Part shown: positions 23,890 through 36,500 of the stretch, one piece after another
Layout: each line of letters opens with the position of its first letter
Numbering within the stretch: the stretch's first letter is position 1
DNA from: Quercus robur
Taxonomy: Eukaryota; Streptophyta; Magnoliopsida; Fagales; Fagaceae
Length of the DNA stretch: 64,000 bases
Assembly: GCF_932294415.1 (NCBI RefSeq)
Contig: NC_065537.1
Location: 66,602,290-66,666,289 of the forward strand
Reading direction: 5' to 3'
Program-made: the position numbers and the translations under genes
Notes under the pieces: model-generated
Seen by the model: the letters and a program-made list of their open reading frames with translations, nothing else
Database searches by the model: none
Told to the model about the DNA's origin: nothing

Positions 23890-26095
23890 ATATACTTCAA
23901 TTCATAACTAAACAAGGGAAGAATAGCGAAGGTGATCTTCCTTACAAACAGCAGCAAGAGCTGGAGGAAGATTACCCTTATTGAAAACAAAAGAAAACCT
24001 GGAATTTAAAGCTAATCTAGCGACTTCATGAGCTGTTGCATTGCAGCTTCTCTTAATCCAAACAAAAGAACTGTGATGAATCACCTCAGCTAAGGAGCGA
24101 ATGTTGGAGATGGTAGTCTGGATGGACCAATCTGGAGTGGCAGCGCTGTTGGATAGTGAATCGAAACACACCTGCGAATCTCCTTCAAAAGCTACCTGAT
24201 TCTATCTTTCCTGCTTAGCAATCTGCACGACCCATAAAAGAGCTTCTGTTTTAGCTTGGAGTAGTGACCGAAGGGGGCTGACTTTTGCCCAAACATTACA
24301 AATAAAACCTCCGTGGTCTGTGGCAACCACAGCCAGAGCTGTCATTGAACTAGATAAAGCAGCATCTACGTTAACTTTAATCCAGCCAGGAGGAGGGGGG
24401 TCCAGTGATGTGGACTGATATGGGCAGAGGAAGTTAAGGAAGCTGAGCAGACAGCCACATACTCCCTGAATCTTCTTTGAATGAGCTGAGTGGAGGCACG
24501 CAAGTCCACTTTGCTTTTAAGATGGAGCTCAGTGTTTCTCATCATCCATATCTCGTCTAAAGTAAGGGCCATGACTAGTGAAACTTTCCATTGGTCTGCT
24601 ACTCGACAAAGAGCATCTGGGGGCTTGATAACTAGATTGACTATGTCCTCAGGTGAATCAGCCCTTACATCTTTTGCTCTGAAACCCCAACAAGCTGAGA
24701 ACCATAAAGCTTTAGCAATTGGACATCTAAGAAACAGATGACAAGGTGACTCGATACATCCCTGACAAAGGAGGCAAGTTGGATCATGAATATCCACCCT
24801 TTTTAAAAGGTTTTCTCTGGTTGGAAGGGCGTTGACCCCTAATCTCCAAAGGAACATTTTAATTGTTTCAGGCGCTTTTAGATTCCAAAGCTTTTTCCAA
24901 GCTACAGTGGAAGAGTCTTGAGTGTTGATATGGGAAGAAAATACACGACTAACAGATTTGACAGAGAAAATGCCCTTCGGATTTAATGTCATATCAACTT
25001 ATCAGGGGTTGGCCTGATAGGAATAGGTATAGTAAGAATGGCTTGTGCTGATGACGAGTCAAATAATTCATAAATCAGATAAGCCTTCCAACAATGCAGA
25101 TCCGGATGTCAATAAGATGGGATACCAAGATAGGTTGTTGGGTAGCCACTCCATCTCTAGGTTTTGGAATAAAACCTTGAATCCAAGGAACCCAAGGATC
25201 TAACCAAACATTAATGGAGGAGCCATCCCCAATGAGATAACATGCACCCTTGACGATGATATCCTTAGCTTTTTCAATAGCTCAACCAGTCATTCTTCAC
25301 CATGTACCTAGCCCTTAGAATTTTCATACAAAGGCTATCTCTCTTAGATGCAATCATCCAAGCTAGTTGGCCAATAGTGCATTGTTGATGTCTTTGGATT
25401 TTTTTAAAACCCAAACCACCTGCACTTTTAGGGATGCAAAGCTTGTCCCAAGCTCTCCAAGCAAGGAATTTTCTTCCTTCTTGATCTTTGGGCTTCCACC
25501 AATACCTTCTAGTAAGAGAGTCCAACTTGTCACACACTTTATTAGGAAAACTAGAAGTTGACATAGTATATGTAGGTAAGGATTGAGTGACCGAGGTTAT
25601 GAGGGTTCTTCTACCTGCCTAGGATAGGCACTTACTTCTCCACCCCATTAACTTAGACTCTAGTCTTTCCTGGAGGTAGGCAAAATCTTTGGAAGGGGCT
25701 TTTGAGAGGAATAAAGGGGCGCCGAGATATTCAACATCTTTTTTGAGATTTTTGAATTGAAGGATTCTTTTGATGGATCTCCGAGTTTGGGACTGAGTAT
25801 GCTTGGAGAAAAAAACCCCAGACTTATTGTAGTTGATACTTTGCCCCGACCAACTACAATATTTTTTAAGAACATTGGCTAACCCTTAAGCATCTCTGTT
25901 ACTGTTTTAGAGAAAAGCACAATGTCGTTACATAATATGGGTTATGACTAGTCCACTGGGGTTAGCTTTAATGCCATTGATATTCTTTATTCTTAATTTG
26001 TGACCCAGCAACCTAGACAGCACCTCTTGGCCAAGAATGAAGAGATAAGATGGAACAATAGACAATAGTGTGCTTCGGCCCTTCCTATAGCAAAC
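23890..26095 (-). mobile_element. LINE (plant L1 type), 5'-truncated and decayed
   Basis: Minus-strand ORF2 remnants run from RT to the C terminus. The RT core (about 26,090-25,880) includes YLFILGQEVLSRLLGHKLRI. The RT end (25,875-25,620) includes YLGAPLFLSKAP and LMGWRSKCLS. Next are RYWWKPKDQEGRKF (25,564-25,274), a zinc-finger RVT domain (24,992-24,366: WNLKAPETIKMFLWRL, CLLCQGCIESPCHLFLRCP) and an RNase H-like end (24,171-23,908: FVWIKRSCNATAHEVARLAL). Stops and frame changes separate these blocks, so it is inactive. There is no upstream ORF1 or endonuclease. A poly(A) tail is not evident at the 23,880 side. Confidence 0.88.
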
Positions 26096-26424
26096 AAATT
26101 AATAGATTAATGTTGCAAATCCATTTTGTTAATTGATGAGTTATAGTTTGTTCGCCTCGTTAAGGCTGCTGGGTTGGACTGCCCACTAATGGTCGTCCAA
26201 ATTGGCCTATAAGAATGACAAAATTCTATAAACTCAACTCAATGACTAAAAAAATAAAAAAATACTCAGCGACTTTGTATACACATTTTCATTTCTGGGC
26301 TTTGTTATTTTTTTGTGAATTTAACTTTGGGTTTGGGCTTTGGTTCTATTTTATAAATTTATTTTAGGGTTTGGAGTGGGCTGATAGTATATTTTTATTC
26401 TGGGCTTGGCTTGAGTTGGGTTTA
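26096..26424. other. Spacer between LINE and right arm
   Basis: No gene or terminus recognised; AT-rich with ggctttggg-type repeats approaching the arm. Confidence 0.4.
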
Positions 26425-27189
26425 GTGAAGAACTTTCGGACTGAACTATGTAAGTTTTGGGTTACAATTGGGTATTGAGTTCTAAAATGGTTTTCTTCTC
26501 CGAGACTAGACAATAAAAACTTGATTAAATATTTTTGGACTGGGCTGGAGAAAAGAAAAATAATATGTTTCACTATTAGGTTTATGTTTGAATGTGTATC
26601 TAGGCTTGGGCTTGAGTTCTTTAAGAGCTTTAAGTAAAGTTTCAAGTTGACTTTTATGGTGGAATGGGTTAAATTTTGAGGTTGGGCTCGAATTGAATGG
26701 GTTTAGTTCAAAATAGTCCAATAGGTGGGGCCAAGGCCGGTGTGACTTGGATTTAAAAGGAGAATTTTAAGTGAGATTGAGTTGGGTTTGATTTAAGTGG
26801 GCATTGGGCTAGTGTAATATTTAGTTGAATGAGAGCTCTTGTAGCCAATCGGGTTCAACTTACAAAAAGCAACTCATAAGATAGGTGGGTTTATTTTGGC
26901 ACAATTGGGCATCAAAATCAAATAGTTTAGAACTTTAGGTATGGTTCATTCATTAGACGAGGTAAGTCAGTGGGATGTTTCTTTTAGATCACTAGTTTTT
27001 TAGTCTTACAAAAGCAAGTTGTAACAAATCCTACTCATTTTTTAGCTCATAGCTGTGTTGGGCCAATCTTGTAATTCAAAAATTGTATGGATGGAGGAAA
27101 TAGGAAACTCCGCCATTTATTGCCGGCCTTGTGGCCAATGATGTCTCCACTTTATAGTTTTTGATTGGTATCAATAATAAAAGTCTATC

Positions 27190-27315
27190 CAAACAAGTAT
27201 AAACGCTTGTAGGTGTGGGAGGCAAGAGTCAGGGTTCAAGTCTTCAGGAGAGAGTTTCACACACATATACACATAGATTAGGCTAGAGTAGAAATTCTAT
27301 TTTCTATCAAAAAAA
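27190..27315 (+). mobile_element. tRNA-derived SINE with 17-bp target duplication
   Basis: A 126-bp element with a B-box-like gggttcaagtc and a short A-rich tail (tctatcaaaaaaa) is flanked by aataataaaagtctatc at 27,173-27,189 and 27,316-27,332. The perfect duplication implies a fairly young insertion. The left arm has only the uninterrupted sequence near 14,010-14,025. Confidence 0.85.
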
Positions 27316-27582
27316 AATAATAAAAGTCTATCTCTCTTTGTATCTAAAGCCCATTTCTAAGGGTAGCAGTGTTTGTTGAGGACTTTTGTCAAACAGTGGG
27401 AAGCATTGCTCCTAAAAACAACCATGGAAATTGGTGGTGAGGAGATGAAAAGTGGGACCATTACGCAATAAACACCCATGTAACAAGATAAATTATTTAG
27501 TCACATCAGTAGTGCCTAGTGGTCTACCAAGTTAATAACATTGGGTCATGTGTTATAATTTACTGACTGGGATCCTACTCAC

Positions 27583-27975
27583 TAGGGGTGTGCATGAGTT
27601 GGGTTTGGTCGAATTGAAGAGTTTTTTTAACCTACCAACCCAACCCACCATGGTGGGTTAAAAAAAAATCCAATCCAACCCAACCCAAACAAACACAAAC
27701 TATATAAGGAGAACTTAATGTTTGGGTTTTATATAGAAAGAAAGGCAAAAAAGTAAATAATAAAATTGTATAATATATTTTTCTAATATATTTTTTTAAT
27801 TTTAAATATATTTTAAATATAGTTAGGTTGGATTGGGTTAGGTGGATTTGTGACCTGACCTGCTATAAAAAATTAAAAAAAAAAAAATTCATAACCTAAA
27901 CCAACCTACCAAACCTTAAAATTGAGCTAGATTAAGTCAGTTTTGACGGATTGGTGGGCTCACTGTACACCCCTA
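27583..27975. mobile_element. hAT-type MITE
   Basis: The ends taggggtgtgca and tgtacacccccta-like (ending 27,975) are inverted repeats of the widespread hAT-type terminus. The interior is rich in ccaacccaacc/gggttggatt. An 8-bp duplication is not clean. Confidence 0.65.
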
Positions 27976-28629
27976 CAGCCCTACTAGTCACCAACATAGT
28001 CATAAAAATAACATAAAATATAAAAGAAAAATCCTTACCCTCTACCTTCATCATCCTTGGCTCCCTACCCCCTGGCTCCACCATGGCCACCGTCCCCATG
28101 TTTGGCTGTTGGTAATGACGGTGATCCTCCCTAATAAACTTGAAGCAATTTCATACTCTTCATTTTTTTTTTTTTTTAAATTGCTGAGAAAGTTGAGATA
28201 GGAATAGGAGAAGAACATTTCAAACTAATTTAGTTTTGTACTTTTTGCTTATGCGGCTAGTTTCAGTTTTTAGTTGGTATGTTTGTAATTTTGCTTCTAA
28301 GTACTTTTTTTCTTTGTTGGGTTTCTTATTTGATTTTTGTTTTATAGATCAACCTAAACCCTATTGTTGCGAAGAGAGGAGTTGTCCATTGCACTCAATA
28401 TGTTCAAGGATCTAATTATTGTCTAATAAATGTCTTTCTTGATCAAATTCCAGGAAGGGGAATAATTATTTCAGTTGTATGTTTGTCTTCATCCATCTCC
28501 ATGTTAAATTTTATCAATTTCTATTATAAAATTGTGTGTGGTTTATTTCCTTAACAATCCTATCATTGGCTAAACTCTTAGAACCTTCTTGCAAATTGAT
28601 AATCTAGGGAAGGGAGATGTAGGTCAAGC
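27976..28629. other. Unassigned spacer in the right-arm-only block
   Basis: No full gene. A possible exon-like piece at about 28,348-28,455 follows a tttatag acceptor and reads NPIVAKRGVVHCTQYVQGSN, which I do not recognise. Confidence 0.3.
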
Positions 28630-29656
28630 TTTATAGAATTTCAACGTGATGATGGGATATTCATTTTAGGAAGAGTACCATCCCATCAAGCTTGAACTTT
28701 ACTAGGGAGGAGCACTGTTATTGTTGGGTCATATTTTCTTTGTAATTAACTAATCCTTGGACAAAACACATTTTACTTGTAATTGGATAGATCTAAGTTA
28801 GGATTAATGTATCAAGGAGTATGTTGTTCAAACATATCAAGTGGTATCATTAAAGACATGAAGGTTGATCCAAGAAACAAGTGAAGAAAGCCTATTTCAT
28901 TAAGTTTTCACACAAGCACGACAGATGCTGCTATTGAAGATTAATGAAGAAGCTCGACACAAGCTCGATTTGTTGAGAACTATGATTTTAGAAATCTCAG
29001 ATCTGAAATTTGGCCCATAATGACTTAAATGATTAGGGTTTCTCTTCTTACAACCTTAGTCATATATAAGACTTATTTTAAAATTAATCAAGTACTGAAA
29101 CAGAGACTTAGAACTCATATACTCTATGTGAAGCTACTACATTTGTGCGCTTTAGGGTTTTGTAACCAAGTGCTTCCTAATCTTTATCGTTTATGAAGCA
29201 AAAAACTTTACAGCCAACAACAATAAATCAAGTTGCTGGAGTTAGTCATATACTGGGATCCATGCAAAGGAGTTAGTCATAGATTGAAAATTTGTACAAC
29301 AAAAGAAAGAAGGTTGCTATAAGATCAAGTCCAATTGGGTATTGAAGCAAAAGTTCAACTATAGGCTAGTATTTTGGGATAGGTCAGGGTAGTGGTAAGA
29401 TTCCCCATACTTGTAACCACTTGATTATTGATTAGTTGATTCTTGGGAGTGGTGACCTTAAATTCTCCCGATGGGGTTTTTGCCTTACGAGAGGTTTTTC
29501 CCATTTGTCAACAAAGCCCTGTATTAATTTATTTTCCGCTACATTTAGTTTATTTGGTGATTTTTTGGAGCCTCCACAATTTGCATGTAATTTGACCTAA
29601 TTAATCAACTTGGTAATTGAATTAATTAATTGGGGTCAATTTATTTTAACCCAACA
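28630..29656 (+). mobile_element. LTR-like unit, same family as 4,072-5,076
   Basis: About 1 kb matches the solo LTRs of the arms in the plus direction, ending aattgg...ttaacccaaca. Flanks differ from those of the other copies, so this is an independent insertion. No clear 5-bp duplication; no internal coding region. Confidence 0.6.
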
Positions 29657-30030
29657 ATTGTCACTACCTGAGTTGTGATAAAGGTGGTGAAGCTAGGGAA
29701 CAACGATGGCAAAGGTGGAGCTGGTGGCTTGTTTTTTATATTTCATTTTATTTATTTTTATGACTAAGATCTCAGTCAATAATTTATAGCACATGACACA
29801 ATATTATTAGTATGGAGGATCGCTAGACATTGCTGATGTGGTCCTCCATAAGGACAGAATAATTTTTCAAAGGTGAGTGTCTTGCCTCAAACTAAAGGGG
29901 AGGAGAGTATAAAAACAAAAAACCTCAAGGGAGGTTAGTGCAATTTACCTATACGGTAAAGGTTGTAAACATTTTATATAAATGAAGAGTCTGTTATGTG
30001 ATTAAGGAACCTCACTCGACTCATTTCTAA
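29657..30030. other. Spacer before the small Helitron
   Basis: No gene or element recognised. Confidence 0.4.
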
Positions 30031-30070
30031 TCTATATATATATATAAAACCGAAGCTTTTGCTGGCACCA

Positions 30071-30290
30071 CAATTTTCCACGTCAGCACAATATTTAAAA
30101 AATAAAAAATAAATAAAAATTATAACTCCTCAAAACCCTAGCAACCTTACCCCTCTCTCAAGTTAAGAAATATAAAGCCACAATTTTCCACGTCAGCATA
30201 ATATTTAAAAAATAAAAAATAAATAAAAATTATAACTCCTCAAAACCCTAGCAACCTTATCCCTCTCTCAAGTTAAGAAATATAAAGCCA
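30071..30290. repeat. 110-bp tandem duplication inside the Helitron
   Basis: Units 30,071-30,180 and 30,181-30,290 differ at only two positions that I can see (cagcaca/cagcata; ccttacc/ccttatc), so the duplication is recent. Confidence 0.92.
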
Positions 30291-30404
30291 CGGTTTCTAC
30301 AAACTTTCTCTCTCCAGACGTAGAAAGCCCTAAAACATTCAAGATCTACAAAGTTCAGTTCTGTTTATATATTAATTAATACATAAACAGAACAATCAGT
30401 TTGC

Positions 30405-30675
30405 AAGCTCTTTATGCAAGGCCTGGATAAGAAGGGACGCCCCATCGTGGTTTGCTTTGGTGGCAGGCATAAGCAGAACAATCTAGAGGAGTTCAAGCGT
30501 ATGTTATTTTGACTTCAATAACTATTATTATATATTTCTTGAGTTTTCTATTCTCTAGCAAATTGAATTTGTGCAATCTCCCTGCTGCAAAATCGGAGCT
30601 GGTGATTAGATAAATGGAGATGTCTTTACTTTTTGCAGGTTTTGTGGTCTACAGCTTAGACAAAATATGTTCTAG
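30405..30675 (+). pseudogene. Captured SEC14/CRAL-TRIO gene fragment (two exons and intron)
   Basis: Exon a (30,405-30,498) reads KLFMQGLDKKGRPIVV, CFGGRHKQNNLEEFK. Exon b (30,639-30,675) reads FVVYSLDKICS. A split Arg codon (C|GT) joins them across a GT...AG intron, and exon b ends at a GT donor. This is the start of a CRAL-TRIO lipid-binding domain as in plant Sec14-like phosphoinositide-transfer proteins. Only about 44 codons are present, so the fragment cannot bind lipid by itself. It could be spliced into a transcript crossing the Helitron. The intact frame and splice sites suggest recent capture. Confidence 0.85.
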
Positions 30676-30972
30676 GTAACTTCCTCTCCCCGTCTCTATT
30701 ATTTTATCATTGGAGAGGGAATACCATTGTCTTTGAAGAATCATTATATTTTTTATGTTTTTTTTTTATTATTTTTTTTAAATTTGTTTTATGTAAGGTT
30801 ATTTTGTTTACATCAGTTCTTTATCTCAAAAATAAGGCTTTTATTTCTACCGCAAGAACTATTTAGGTATGTATTCCTTGCAAGCACACATGAACTTAAA
30901 TTGTCTTTTAATATATGCATGCTTTATTATTTTCTAATAGTTTTCCCGTGCATCGCACGGGTTAGCGACTAG

Positions 30973-31637
30973 TTGAAATTAATTTCAAGCTCATGGGAAC
31001 ATTCCTAGAAGTAATATAATTTTTTCCCACGCATGTCCTCCTAACCTTTCACCAAAAAATTATGTTTCATGCTAAAGCACATGCTCCTCAAGTAAGTGAT
31101 TTCTCTATTTGGATAAAAAGTACTAAGCAAGGCTAAAAAGTTTTCTTCCCTACAATTCTTCACATTAATGTTACTCTTACTCCAACTCTTAATTTCCTTT
31201 TTATAACTCTTCTTCTATCCATTTTCTTTTCTCTAAGTTTTCTATTACTTTCTATGTACCTCTCCCATTCATTCCTTGTTCTTCTTACAACAAAAAAGGT
31301 GACCACTCTCTCCCTTTATGATTATTTTGTTTTCGTTGGTGGATTTGTAATTGTTTTTTCCTCCTTTGTAGTGAATTGTTTTATTATTTGCAGATCTGTT
31401 TCAAGCCCTCTCTTACTGATTTGATTTGAATTTAGTTTAGGTTAATGTTTAATTAATTTGGAAGTGAGAATTTGAACTTATATTTTAACACACTAGATTA
31501 TTACATGGCTTTATCTCATTTTAATTTTGGTGTGTTATAAATTTTTTAGACACTTTTAATCTGTTTTGTATTTTTTAGAGATAACATTTGAATTTTTATG
31601 TGAATTTGTTTTCTTTTTGGTTTTGATTTTCTGTTTG
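30973..31637. other. Spacer between Helitron and MULE
   Basis: AT-rich, no gene recognised; belongs to the block missing from the left arm. Confidence 0.4.
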
Positions 31638-32491
31638 GGTAAAATATCATTTTTCGTCCCTAAACTATCTCAAAAAATCGCTTTTCGCTCTTGAACTTTA
31701 AGAAGTTCTATTTTTGTCCCTAAATTTTGCAAAATCTTCTGATTTTTGTCCTTTTGTTTGTTTCCGTTAGTTTATGTCTTACATGGTCTGGCGGAACGCT
31801 AATGTGGTATCTAACTTGGACTAAATTATTTTATTTTAACAAATATGAACTCGTGGCAAATGCAAACCATTTTTTAAATGGCCATAATTACCCCCACCAA
31901 AATCTCCAAGTCTCAGGCATGCTGACATTAATCCAAATTCCCTAGACCATGAAAACCCACCACTCTCACTCACTGAAAACCTCAAATCGGTGACCCCAAT
32001 TGACCGTTGGCTTCTGCCTCTATCAAAGTTACATATTGATTAACATGTGTGGCAAGCCAACTAAATTTATTAAAGTGACTTAAATACAACATGTGATCCA
32101 CTAATGTCTAATGGAGTCTTCAACAATAGACACTAGGTACCACTAAATCGGTTTATATACAATATCTGATGGAGTTTGCAACAACAATGTCTGATGGAGT
32201 CTTCATAGTAAGCACAACAACTCCAATAAATCCATACATTCCAATAAAGCTATAAAGCAACAAATAAAAAAAATTTGCCTTATAAGGGAGTGATTAAACG
32301 TCCAAGACATTGAAGCTATTTTGCCGATTAGCACTCTGTCAAGCCACATAAGACAAAAATTAATGGTAACAGATAGAGGGATGAAAATCAGAACACTTTG
32401 CAAAGTTTAGGGACAAAAATAGAACTTCTAAAAGTTCAAGGACGAAAAATGAACTTTTGTGATACTTTAGAGACGAAAATGATATTTTACC
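31638..32491. mobile_element. MULE-like nonautonomous element with both ends (right arm)
   Basis: The inverted ends ggtaaaatatcattttt... and ...gatattttacc each continue inward through tcgtccctaaactat and gaacttctaaaagttc motifs. It is 854 bp with no transposase. It is the orthologue of 12,653-13,995 but keeps both ends and lacks the foldback. A 9-bp duplication could not be confirmed. Confidence 0.7.
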
Positions 32492-33237
32492 TCCCTTTTT
32501 TTTAATTTGGTTAGGTTTTGGCTTTTTAGGTCCAAAAAGTATACGTTTCATTTTTTAAAATAAATTTATAGATATGTAAGTTTTATTGGATTTGGGGAGA
32601 GAAATTTTGAATTAAAAAAATAATTTTGGGAAATAATTGTCAGTTTCTAATATTTTGGGAATATTATCTCTACATTGCATTTTAAGTTCTTAACAAAGTT
32701 GCTTTTCATTTTTGATAACAGATAAATTTTTTAATTATAATGTGTATATGTCTATTAACTTTATTTTAAACTTTTTGATAGCAACTAGCTAAAAACTTAA
32801 AAAAATTTATTATGTCACCACATTTTGACCTCCAATTGAACCCCTGTCCAACCTTAAAACCATGAATTCCTCATCTTTCTAGTTCTTTTAATGGTTCTAT
32901 TTTTAAAACCATATTTTGATCAAGTGACTAATTTTCTTCCAATAAGCTACAATAATGATTAGAATATGCTCGGTTGGTTTTATCTCAGGCATTGTTCATA
33001 TGCATTTTTTTTTTATAGTGCTAATATGTTCATATATCGTATGTATTGTTATTAATAATAACAAAGTGAACCCATATCCACGCAATGCTATTTATAGAAG
33101 TAAAGATTATAATTGAGGAAAACTTAAGGAAAACCTTTTTTTTTTTTTTTTTTTTTTTGTGTTTGAGAATAACTTAACACAAAAACATAATCAAATTTAA
33201 TAATATTAAGCATGGAAGGACAAATCAAGGTCATTGA
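32492..33237. repeat. Right-arm 3' flank of the neprosin-like gene
   Basis: Mirrors 12,100-12,650 with added T-runs (33,137-33,158). It includes the inverted match to the 1,731-type repeat near 32,640-32,960. No gene. Confidence 0.5.
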
Positions 33238-33273
33238 CATGTTCTTTTTAGTAATTCAATAAAAGGTCATTGA
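33238..33273. repeat. 36-bp template-switch-like insertion
   Basis: Relative to the left arm, the right arm has an extra atgttctttttagtaattc... segment followed by a second aaggtcattgac. The inserted text is the reverse complement of the 3'-UTR lying about 100 bp away (33,355-33,385) and matches the left-arm version better than its own. Confidence 0.7.
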
Positions 33274-33355
33274 CAAGAATGGTCATAGCTGAAGGAATAA
33301 ATTTCCAATTTATTTTGCAAGACATTTGTGTGTGCGTGTGCGCGCTAAATAAGTA

Positions 33356-33366
33356 CTTTATTTTAT
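33356..33366 (-). terminator. Polyadenylation signal of the right neprosin-like gene
   Basis: Minus-strand aataaaataaa, about 155 bp beyond the stop codon, mirroring 12,070-12,080. A CG/TG dinucleotide run lies just beyond. Confidence 0.6.
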
Positions 33367-33521
33367 TGAATTACTGAAAAGAACACGATTACAATTAAAA
33401 GAACTAGGCCTAGAGCCATCTCGATCCATAGCCTCAACAACACGAGGCACTAAGGAAGAGATGGGAACTAGTTCTGTTCAATTGAAAAGCACAGCCCACT
33501 GGACTTGTGGTACAAAATATT

Positions 33522-36500
33522 TTAATTGCCACAATCCCCACCAGGTCCACCAAACCCGAAGGTGTATCCCTCGAACGTACCTATATATCCATGGAAATCT
33601 ATGAGATAGCAGTTAGGGCTGTCAATGATTGTATCGTAAGTATATTTACGAGGTCCATTTAGCACTCCGGAACTATTTCTATACTGGATCGCTCTAAATT
33701 GACTTGTATGTCCATAATTGTCATCTGGAAATATTCCGGATCCCATGGGTGGGCTAATTCCATTTGGGGGATTAACAGCGAACCCTCCCCAACCAACAGT
33801 TTCAGGTTCAACAAAATTATTAAATATATTTGCTGGAAAATATCCAATATTAATTTGATCTTTTGTTACCCACCAATTTCCATCTTCCGCCTGTCACATA
33901 AAACAACAAGGGTATATGATCAAAGTCACAAAACTCTAAGCACCTTTTTCAAACTTTGTTTCAAAATTTAATACATAAAATGTTAATATTACAAAATAAA
34001 ATAATATGCAATTTAATTAACGATAGATTTACCTTTGAAATAGATAATCCAGTCTCAAATTGAGGACCATTAGGAATGGATACATTAACAAAATGTGATC
34101 CAAGATAAACTCTTTTGTCAACTTGCACAAAACCTGGGCAGGCAATGTTGAAGCAGCCTGTCTTATTAGCACCATCAGTCTGCAATTTTCAAAGGCATTG
34201 TTACGTATAATTTTCAAAAGAACTTATAGTATCTAAAAATTAAATTGATTTTGTGTATTAAAAATTCAGTTGATTGAAATACTAGCAAACAAGAAACACA
34301 CATACACCATAAGAAAAAATTTATACAGTAAATTATAAATGTGTGAAAACGATATTATTGAAACTTACCGTCCAATATGTAAAGAAATAAGTATCCCCAG
34401 TACCATATATGCCTGGAGAAACCTGTAATCAAGGAGTAAAAAACATTATTCTTTTGAAAAATCTGTTATGTTGTTCCATTTATACTTAGAACTTGAACTT
34501 TTTTTAACCAATACGAATGACATCTTTTTTTTTTATGAATAATACGAATGAAATCTTATGCATCAAAGAAAACGACCCTTTTTTCTTTGTTTTCTTCGTT
34601 GAAAAAGACAATCGTTTATTGCAAACTCATGATTGGACAATTCTATCAATCATCAAAGATTAAGGTGTGAAACTGTGAATATCAACAAAATAAGTATAAA
34701 TTTAAATTACCATCCATCCTGTTGTGATAGAATTCAAGTTCTCGTTTGCACCGTTCATGACATACATTACGGCATAGCTGCTTCCCTCCTTAACATCAGG
34801 ATTATAGACATTGATGTTTCCTGTAACGCCAAGATAACTTTGATATTTAGCGGTTCGCATTTCGATAACTGCACGCTGTACAACCCAACAAATAAGATCA
34901 ATTTGATGGGATCCACCATTAGTTTATTTTCCCCATAAAAATGCTAGAACCTAGTTCTAAATTTGGCTACAATATTAACCTTCATCGTTCTAAATAATAA
35001 ATAATAATTCATCTTTTGACAAATTTGCTTTAAATTTATATAATTAAATATTAAAAATATTGGGTTTAAGGATCACAAATATATTGAGTCGAGTTTGGTT
35101 TTATTCAAACCTGGTTATTTAGCTAATCAAACTTTAAACTTCATTTCAAATTTGGTTCATTTAGTTAATGCAGAGGTTTGAATGGCCATTTTCACAAATC
35201 TTATTATGACATCAACGTTATATTTTTGGGAAAATAATACTTGTGTAATGTATTATGATACCAAGTATGGTTATGATTACATCATACATCCCAAAATATA
35301 TAATAAAGAACTTACATGAATATTGGCAACTTTTGTTGTTTGAGGATAAATGTTATTTGACATTGATCTAATTGCTATGAGGTCTGCTTTTGTTGTCCTG
35401 CGAATAGGAACTGTTCCTGACGGACAAGCATCTTGTAGTAAACCAATCATTGAAGGTCTATTTCGCGAGAGACCTACATTCTTTGTTGTTCTTTTTGAAA
35501 AATGAGGTCTTTCCTGAAGAAGCAAAAATTCAAATTAAACTAAAAAACACAATATTTGTTTTCCAACTTGCAGATTTATATTTTCATGATAATAATAAGT
35601 GATAGCTCTATGATAATGACATCCTTAGTGGTATCTCACATGTTAGTGGTTCAAACCCTACTTCCTCTTCCACCACTATCCACTTATTAAATTACAATTC
35701 AAAAAAAAAAAAAAAAAAAAAACAACAACAACAACAACAAATCTTTAGTCCTAAACTTTTGGAGTCAACTATAAATTCTCAACAAGCTAAGACAAATCTA
35801 TCAAAATATGTTATTTTTTGTCGTTCTATTATATCTGAATCATTCTATGTTTCTAATATATATTTCCCTATATTGATAGGTCCATTGTTATTACACGTAC
35901 TTACCCAAACTAATGTAATTATAAAAACATACAAAAGTGAGTGATTCATAAGTCATAATATATAATTGCATAGTTAAGGAAACTGAATTTTGCCATCTCT
36001 TGCTCTAGTTAGAATGTAGCCTTTAATCAAATTCTGATTAAGAATAGTATTTTTTTTTTTTTTTACATAATTGATTTGCTTAATTAATCCTTTAAATAAT
36101 AAGCCCTAGTCAAATTGGAATTTGTTAAAATGATAAGGTATGGCAAACATGGTAATCATTATGATAATTTTCAGTTCAAAGAGTACAAACTACTACAATT
36201 TCTGAAGCAATTGGAAAAAAAAAAATTGTTTATTGATATAGATAAAGGAATAAATAGTTTCAATATTTGCTTAAGTACCTGGATCTTGTGATCTTTCAAC
36301 AGAGGATGGTCAAAAGCCAATTGTTTATTGATATCAATGCAATCAACAATATGTCCAAATTCTGTCTACAAATTCAAAAAAGAAAAATCAAATTCTATTA
36401 TAGCATAAAAATATGTTATATATTAAATTTAAAAAAAAAAAAAAAAAACCAATAATAATAATGAGACTTCCATGATTTAGACGTCTAAAAAATATGATGA

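Larger units (their letters stand above)
30031..30972 (+). mobile_element. Nonautonomous Helitron, 942 bp, with captured exons
   Basis: It starts TC at 30,031 after host A. It ends with the perfect hairpin cccgtgcatcgcacggg (30,945-30,961), then CTAG (30,969-30,972) and host T: the exact A|TC...CTAG|T structure of plant Helitrons, without terminal inverted repeats or target duplication. There is no Rep/helicase coding, so it depends on a partner. It contains a 110-bp tandem duplication and two exons of a SEC14-type gene. Confidence 0.93.

Noticed and set aside
24490-24741. Plus-strand 83-aa ORF
   Set aside because: Antisense shadow of the LINE zinc-finger RVT domain.
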